Below are positions 5,818 to 9,810 of a DNA stretch of 9,810 nucleotides, piece after piece. Position numbers and translations under genes: made by a program. Below the pieces are notes generated by a model that saw only the letters and a program-made list of their open reading frames with translations, searched no databases and was not told the origin of the DNA. The stretch comes from Dehalococcoidia bacterium CG2_30_46_19 (GTDB taxonomy: Bacteria; Chloroflexota; Dehalococcoidia; GIF9; AB-539-J10), in contig MNYD01000081.1 in the NCBI GenBank assembly GCA_001872925.1, forward strand, positions 1 through 9,810, read 5' to 3'. Position 1 is the stretch's first letter. The number at the start of each line of letters is the position of its first letter.

Positions 5818-6572
5818 CGTGGAGAATGAGCCTTGAGCCAATCTAAGACAGTAGCCATGGCGGCTTCTTCGAGGCGTAATTTATGTTTAGCACCAGGAAT
5901 TATGACTATCTCTTTAGGCTCTTTGGCTTTTCGGTAAAGCTTGTGCACCTGTTCCACAGGAACCGTTTCATCAGCATCTCCGTGAACTAACAATAATGGA
6001 CGAGGTGAAATTTTATCTATCCAGCGAATTGGCGTGATGATTTGAAAACCTTGTCGCCATTTTGCTACTGAAGCTGGGAAATCCTTATCTCTGATGGCGC
6101 CGATTTTGCGGAAGCGCTGGATTCTGGTTGCAATACTTGTCCCGTCTTCCGTAAAGCTAAAGTCGGCGGGACAGGCACAAGTGGCTAATAAAGATACTCG
6201 GGCATCGTGAGCGGCAATATAAACACAGACTGCTGCTCCGCCGCTAAAGCCGAGAAGGCAAAGACGGGTCTTATTTACCCGATTAAGGCTATGGAGGAAA
6301 TCGAGGGCGGCGGTTAAGTCCTCACTCCAGCCAAGCAAATCGAAATTTCCCTCGCTTCTTCCTGTCCCCCGGAAGTTGAAGATCAAGGTAATGAAGCCGG
6401 CAGAGCAAAACTTGTGTGCCAGTATGGCGTAACCCCTATCAGCAGGATTGTAGGCTACATTGGGAATGCCATGGCAGATGCATAAGGCAGGGCAAAGTTT
6501 ATTTCCTGGTGGGAAATAAACCTCGCCAGCGAGGTTGAGTCCACCGCTTTTTAACCAAATTTGCTCCATCAT
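5799..6572 (-). CDS. Alpha/beta hydrolase (dienelactone hydrolase/S9 peptidase-like)
   Basis: Serine hydrolase of the alpha/beta fold, 257 aa from ATG 6572, no signal peptide, probably cytosolic. The nucleophile elbow is GFSGG with Ser110; the acid is in HGDADETVP with Asp201 as the likely residue; the catalytic histidine is His230 in GAKH. HG at 34-35 marks the oxyanion-loop region, and NFRGTGRSEG (66-75) is the conserved turn after strand 4. This pattern fits small esterases/acyl hydrolases; the substrate cannot be told. ATG 6572 overlaps the protease stop as ATGA, with GGAG (6580-6577) upstream; a second ATG follows at 6569 with better spacing. The frame stays open upstream to 6716, but that part lies over the protease gene and does not look like protein. 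The last residues, RHCEEH, come from a dispersed repeat. Confidence 0.9.
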   Translation of the reverse strand: MMEQIWLKSGGLNLAGEVYFPPGNKLCPALCICHGIPNVAYNPADRGYAILAHKFCSAGFITLIFNFRGTGRSEGNFDLLGWSEDLTAALDFLHSLNRVNKTRLCLLGFSGGAAVCVYIAAHDARVSLLATCACPADFSFTEDGTSIATRIQRFRKIGAIRDKDFPASVAKWRQGFQIITPIRWIDKISPRPLLLVHGDADETVPVEQVHKLYRKAKEPKEIVIIPGAKHKLRLEEAAMATVLDWLKAHSPRHCEEH

Positions 6573-7168
6573 ATTGCTCCGAACATGCCGAATATGTATA
6601 AAGCAAGAAGACCGGCAGAGATTACCATCAGCATTGCCCACACGGGAATCTTCCAGGCGAAAATCTTGCTTCCATCGAGTGGTGGGATAGGCAGGAGATT
6701 GAAAACTGCTAGCCATAGATTGATGAGCATCCCATATTTGCCGATGAGTTGTTGGGTGAGTCCGCTGCTATGTATAGCGATAGCATAGAATATGAGGGCT
6801 AAGATGATATTAGCTGATGGACCGGCGAGGCTGATTAAGCCGCCTTCTCTTCTCGAAGTATAAGATAAGATATAGACAGCTCCGGGGGCGGCAAAGAGAA
6901 ACCCTATCGGGCTGAACATGCTGATGAAGGCACAAACTAAGGCAATGATAAGCCCGGTTTGCCACAGTCTGAACTCAGCTCGAAACCCGAGCTTCTGAGC
7001 TACAAACTTATGGGAAAGCTCGTGACATATAAATCCAACCCCGAGACCGATAAGAGCTATAATGAAGCCTGAAGGGCTAAGGGAGTGGAACAGAATTAAA
7101 GAGAAGCAGAAGCCAAGGACAAGCCAGGAGATAAGGAGGTCTCGAATCTCGATGTTGCTTGTGTGCAT
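6569..7168 (-). CDS. M50 family site-2-type intramembrane metalloprotease
   Basis: Integral membrane zinc protease of the M50 (S2P/SpoIVFB-like) family, 199 aa from ATG 7168, lacking PDZ and CBS domains. The zinc site is HELSH (49-53) in the first core helix; the third ligand is Asp165 in NLLPIPPLDGSKI (157-169), matching the family's N-x2-P-x2-P-LDG pattern. AGPSAN (115-120) is the other conserved loop. About five to six hydrophobic segments are visible. Such proteases cut membrane-anchored proteins, often anti-sigma factors, but no such target is encoded nearby. ATG 7168 is preferred over TTG 7231, which would overlap the upstream gene by 31 bp. A TATAAT box ends 7 nt before the ATG, so it probably has its own promoter and a leaderless transcript, besides read-through. 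Confidence 0.9.
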   Translation of the reverse strand: MHTSNIEIRDLLISWLVLGFCFSLILFHSLSPSGFIIALIGLGVGFICHELSHKFVAQKLGFRAEFRLWQTGLIIALVCAFISMFSPIGFLFAAPGAVYILSYTSRREGGLISLAGPSANIILALIFYAIAIHSSGLTQQLIGKYGMLINLWLAVFNLLPIPPLDGSKIFAWKIPVWAMLMVISAGLLALYIFGMFGAI

Positions 7169-7175
7169 CTGGTCA

Positions 7176-7204
7176 ATTATATGCGGGGCTGGTGAGTAAT
7201 TCAA
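7176..7204 (-). promoter_or_regulatory. Promoter of the M50 protease gene (leaderless geometry)
   Basis: Minus-strand TTGAAT (7204-7199), a 17-bp spacer, then TATAAT (7181-7176). The -10 box ends 7 nt before ATG 7168. The -35 box overlaps the stop codon of the radical SAM gene. It is the best-formed promoter in the window. Confidence 0.6.
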
Positions 7205-8412
7205 TCTTTGGCAGGGGTATACAGAAAGCAAAAAGGGTCTTCGGCGAGGTAGTCTCCGTAGTGAGCATAGGCTCTGCCGCGACAGCCTCCACAGATATTC
7301 TTATATATGCAGGTAGCACACTTCCCTTTGAGATTTGCTCTGTCTCGTAGCTTGTTGAATACCTCTGAATTGTGCCATATCTCTATAAGTGGAGTGTGAC
7401 GGACATTTCCCGCGGTTATGGGAACGAAGGGACAGGGCCAGACATCTCCATTTGGTTTGATGTAACATAAGCCACTGCCAGCCACACAGCCCTTAAAAAT
7501 GGTTTCTGCTAGCCTCATCCTTATCCTTGAGGGTTTACGGTCATTTTGGCTCATTAGGTATGCCCAGTATTGAGGTGAGCATATCGGCTCGATAATGGCT
7601 TTGTTTGAGCGTTGGTTTTGACTTGCCATATTAAGAAGCTTCCGGTAGCTGGCGATGTTAAGCTCCATTTGCTGTTCCCCTCTACCTTCAGGCACTAGCT
7701 GGTATAGGAGCACAATTTGAGCATTGACCTCTGAAGCAAAGTCGAGGAGGTCTGGTATAGCTTCCTGATTTTCCTTCATCACCGTGGTATTGATTTGTAG
7801 GTTCAGACCTGCTTCTGTGGTAGCATGGATAGCTTGCTTTGTCCTCTCAAATGAGCTAGGCATCTGGGTGATTTTCTCGTGTATTTTCTTGTCATTAGCA
7901 TTTAGCCCAATAGCTATGTTGGCTACTCCCATTTTCTTAAAGTCCTGTGCCATCTGAGGGGTGAGCAAGGTGCCGTTGGTAGCTATGGATATTTCAAAGC
8001 CGAGCCAGCGAGCATAACTGACAAGTTCCACAATATCTTTTCTTAGTAATGGTTCGCCTCCAGCAAGCGCCAGCATACGGAATTCAGATATGGCAGCCAT
8101 ATCGTCTAGTAATCTTTTACCCTCCTCAGTAGTAAGTTCATCGGATAAAGGTTTGCCTGAACTGGCATGACATTGCTTACATCTGAGATTGCAGGCGTTG
8201 GTTATCTCCCATACCGGATGAATAGGGAAGCCGATGCATCCCATACCGATGGCTCCGGCGGCTGTGGGCAGTGTCTTCTTTACCTGGCTCAACCACTGAG
8301 GAAGCGCCTTCCAACGCACCAGGAATCCGAAATAGAAAACGGACAAAGCTTGCCTAGCTATCAAAGAAGGTGGATTATAGAAGGGTTTTACTACCCTTTT
8401 AGGTTTAACCAA
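7201..8412 (-). CDS. Radical SAM/SPASM-domain enzyme, AhbD/NirJ-like
   Basis: Radical SAM enzyme with a C-terminal twitch/SPASM-type cluster region, 403 aa. The SAM cluster motif is CNLRCKQC (Cys74, Cys78, Cys81), then GGEP (118-121) and the strand TNGTLL (145-150). C-terminal cysteines that could bind auxiliary iron-sulfur clusters are 309, 316, 327, 365, 368, 374, 377 and 395, in GGCRGRAYAHYGDYLAEDPFC (375-395). That ending resembles the heme-synthesis enzymes AhbD and NirJ and related peptide-modifying SPASM enzymes. No other heme gene or precursor peptide is nearby, so the function stays open. About 65 residues precede the core, more than usual. The TTG start is supported by TAGGAG (8424-8419), 6 nt upstream. 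It follows the prenyltransferase by 9 bp. Confidence 0.87.
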   Translation of the reverse strand: MVKPKRVVKPFYNPPSLIARQALSVFYFGFLVRWKALPQWLSQVKKTLPTAAGAIGMGCIGFPIHPVWEITNACNLRCKQCHASSGKPLSDELTTEEGKRLLDDMAAISEFRMLALAGGEPLLRKDIVELVSYARWLGFEISIATNGTLLTPQMAQDFKKMGVANIAIGLNANDKKIHEKITQMPSSFERTKQAIHATTEAGLNLQINTTVMKENQEAIPDLLDFASEVNAQIVLLYQLVPEGRGEQQMELNIASYRKLLNMASQNQRSNKAIIEPICSPQYWAYLMSQNDRKPSRIRMRLAETIFKGCVAGSGLCYIKPNGDVWPCPFVPITAGNVRHTPLIEIWHNSEVFNKLRDRANLKGKCATCIYKNICGGCRGRAYAHYGDYLAEDPFCFLYTPAKD

Positions 8413-8418
8413 AAAAGA

Positions 8419-8424
8419 CTCCTA
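8419..8424 (-). promoter_or_regulatory. Radical SAM gene ribosome binding site overlapping the prenyltransferase stop
   Basis: Minus-strand TAGGAG contains the TAG stop of the upstream gene (8424-8422) and the Shine-Dalgarno AGGAG, 6 nt before TTG 8412. It has the same architecture as coaE/fpg and points to coupled translation. Confidence 0.7.
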
Positions 8425-9459
8425 TTTTATATATTCCTTCAATTTGTTTGCTGATATGAAGCTTAAACCCTCCAGGGAGAAACACAATAAGAATAATATG
8501 CCTACGATTATCATATCGTTTACAGGATTGGAGCTCCATCCTACTACAACAAAAGTGACCGCATAGATTATGGTTATCAAGTGGTCAAACAACATTGTCT
8601 TCAATGATAGGGATTCTAATGTTTTCCCTTCGAGATTTTTCATAGTGGTCATAATGCTACGTATGATGATTGGCAGCAATATTAAAGAGAGTAAGCCGCT
8701 GAGCTTGGGAACACCAAGGAAAATAATGGAGACTATGTTTACATAACATAATACTAGCAGGATGTTATAAAGCCAGAATGATTTTCCTTTTCCCAGCCTT
8801 ACTGCTAAATTCCTCTTACCAGCAAGGCTATCCGAAGGTATATCTGGTATTTCATTAACCAAGATGACCAGGAAAACACTGGTGGCACCAGGTAGGGAAA
8901 CCAGGGTGGTCATCAGGTCAAGATGTCCTGTCTGCAGGTAATAACCAGACATGTTAGCTAACCAACCGCAGGTGAACCATATGGCTATTTCACCCACTCC
9001 GTGATATGACCATTGGAAGGGTTTAGCGGTATAAAAATAGCCGATGAACATTGCTAGTATACCGAAGGGGAGAGTATAAGGTCCAGTGTGATAGCAGAAG
9101 TAAAGTATCAAACCAAGGATAGCAGCTATGGCAATGAAAGCATAAGCCGCCTTTAAAGTTGAGTCTCGGGATATAAGTCCTGAGGGTAACATGCGTGTAC
9201 CACCGGAGAGCCGATGGAAGGTTTTGTTTAATAAGTCAGCTTGATAGTCATAATATTCGTTGACGAGGAAAGTCATTTCCATGATACAGAAGACGGCAAG
9301 GCTGGAGATGATTAGCACTGACCAGTTTAGGGGATTTCCCTGGCTCCAGGCAATTGTAGCTCCTAGTAGGAATGGCAGTATTCCTCTAGCTGTAGGGCCG
9401 AGGCGCAGCAAGGTTGCCCATGCTTGCAGGTGCGCTGGGAATGACAAGGATGGCCCCAT
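8422..9459 (-). CDS. UbiA-family prenyltransferase, MenA-like
   Basis: Polytopic membrane protein of 345 aa with about nine hydrophobic segments. The first Asp-rich, Mg-diphosphate binding motif is NEYYDYQAD (67-75, N-x3-D-x3-D). The second is NEIPDIPSD (202-210), followed by GKRNLAVRLG (214-223). YTAKPFQWSYHGVGE (143-157) resembles the YT..P..Y.G.GE segment of MenA, 1,4-dihydroxy-2-naphthoate prenyltransferase. The family moves a prenyl chain from its diphosphate to an aromatic acceptor, as in menaquinone, ubiquinone and heme O synthesis. MenA is the nearest match by motif, but no other men genes are visible and the SPASM partner is not a standard MenA neighbour, so no symbol is given. ATG 9459 has no Shine-Dalgarno and a TATAAT box 8 nt upstream. 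Confidence 0.88.
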   Translation of the reverse strand: MGPSLSFPAHLQAWATLLRLGPTARGILPFLLGATIAWSQGNPLNWSVLIISSLAVFCIMEMTFLVNEYYDYQADLLNKTFHRLSGGTRMLPSGLISRDSTLKAAYAFIAIAAILGLILYFCYHTGPYTLPFGILAMFIGYFYTAKPFQWSYHGVGEIAIWFTCGWLANMSGYYLQTGHLDLMTTLVSLPGATSVFLVILVNEIPDIPSDSLAGKRNLAVRLGKGKSFWLYNILLVLCYVNIVSIIFLGVPKLSGLLSLILLPIIIRSIMTTMKNLEGKTLESLSLKTMLFDHLITIIYAVTFVVVGWSSNPVNDMIIVGILFLLCFSLEGLSFISANKLKEYIK

Positions 9460-9467
9460 GTCCCCGC

Positions 9468-9476
9468 ATTATAACA
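9468..9476 (-). promoter_or_regulatory. Extended -10 promoter of the prenyltransferase cluster (leaderless geometry)
   Basis: Minus-strand TGTTATAAT, a full extended -10 motif, ending 8 nt before ATG 9459 in the 42-bp gap between two genes. The -35 is weak (GTAAAC at 17 bp). It probably drives the prenyltransferase-to-methyltransferase cluster. Confidence 0.6.
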
Positions 9477-9501
9477 CACAATTTATGGCTGTTTACTTAA
9501 A

Positions 9502-9810
9502 CTAACCGGGAAACTGAAAGTAACCTATACCGACAATAATGGCGATTATAACGAAAATTATCGCCTCTGCCAGCATGAATTTTGACCTTTGCCCATAGGT
9601 GAAAGTGGTGATTGCCCATAGGACTGGCAGAATTATCCCTATGGTTACCAGGCTTGGGTTAGCAATTGAGGGATTGTGGATTAGATGGATACAAATTCCA
9701 GCGGCTATTGCCAGGCAAGCACCAGCAATAGCCTCTCTGGCATAAATGGTTTTTATAGGATAGCCAAACCTCTCTGTTAACCTCTCGGGTAGCAATAAGC
9801 ATATCCCTGA
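9502..9810 (-). CDS. C-terminal part of an unidentified membrane protein (cut by window edge)
   Basis: The frame is open from the window edge to the TAA at 9504-9502, giving 102 visible residues. A TTG at 9795 is possible, but no ribosome binding site precedes it and the frame continues without a stop to 9810, so this is probably the end of a longer protein. There are three hydrophobic segments, around AREAIAGACLAIAAGICIHL, LVTIGIILPVLWAITTFTY and LAEAIIFVIIAIIVGIGYF, separated by short basic or polar loops. No catalytic motif is seen and I do not recognise the family. It lies 42 bp upstream of the prenyltransferase in the same direction, and could be part of the same pathway or a separate unit. 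Confidence 0.6.
   Translation of the reverse strand, partial: SGICLLLPERLTERFGYPIKTIYAREAIAGACLAIAAGICIHLIHNPSIANPSLVTIGIILPVLWAITTFTYGQRSKFMLAEAIIFVIIAIIVGIGYFQFPG

Noticed and set aside
6573..6716. Extended N-terminus of the alpha/beta hydrolase
   Set aside because: It overlaps the end of the protease gene in another frame, does not resemble the hydrolase family, and the ATGA overlap at 6572 with upstream GGAG gives a better start.
7169..7231. Longer start (TTG 7231) for the M50 protease
   Set aside because: It would overlap the radical SAM gene by 31 bp and place a good -35/-10 promoter inside the coding region; ATG 7168 fits the promoter and the first membrane segment.
7201..8412. Naming the radical SAM enzyme ahbD
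   Set aside because: The cysteine pattern is similar, but there are no siroheme-pathway genes nearby, and related SPASM enzymes share the same ending.
8422..9459. Naming the prenyltransferase menA
   Set aside because: Motifs point to MenA, but other UbiA-family members share them and no menaquinone gene is in the window.

Overview
The window reads as chromosomal DNA of a free-living bacterium, dense in genes (about 95% coding) and moderate in GC. Gene content, frequent TTG start codons and short palindromic repeats of the 'GTCATTGCGAG / GTCATTCTGAG' type would suit an uncultured Chloroflexota (Dehalococcoidia-like) genome. That placement rests on memory of such genomes and is only a tentative inference. 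No rRNA, tRNA, CRISPR array, insertion sequence or phage gene was seen.

Layout. (1) 1-118: non-coding cluster of dispersed palindromic repeats. (2) 119-1560, minus strand: coaE (dephospho-CoA kinase) then fpg (formamidopyrimidine-DNA glycosylase), 8 bp apart. (3) 1561-1629: divergent promoter region with a -10 box on each strand and a 22-bp imperfect palindrome between them. (4) 1630-4927, plus strand: radical SAM enzyme and AMMECR1-like protein of the AmmeMemoRadiSam system (no Memo gene beside them), a 91-bp AT-rich gap with two crossing inverted repeats, then a DUF47/PhoU-like protein overlapping a PiT phosphate transporter. (5) 4954-9810, minus strand, in transcription order: an incomplete membrane-protein gene cut by the window edge, a MenA-like UbiA-family prenyltransferase, a radical SAM/SPASM enzyme related to AhbD/NirJ, an M50 site-2-type membrane protease, an alpha/beta hydrolase and a class I methyltransferase. 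From the prenyltransferase on, the genes lie 2-32 bp apart or overlap by 4 bp, so they look like one transcription unit with an extra internal promoter before the protease.

How the genes may work together. DUF47 plus PiT is a well-known low-affinity phosphate uptake pair. coaE-fpg is a housekeeping pair. AmrS-AmrA are two of three parts of a conserved system of unknown chemistry. The five-gene minus-strand cluster is the least explained part: prenyltransferase, SPASM enzyme, membrane protease, hydrolase and methyltransferase together could modify a prenylated or tetrapyrrole-type molecule, but nothing in the sequence names the substrate.

The most distinctive signals are (a) dispersed-repeat DNA inside the methyltransferase reading frame and again at the hydrolase/methyltransferase junction, where it appears to supply a protein tail and the next gene's ribosome binding site, and (b) three minus-strand genes with a perfect TATAAT box 7-8 nt before the start codon, the geometry expected for leaderless mRNAs.
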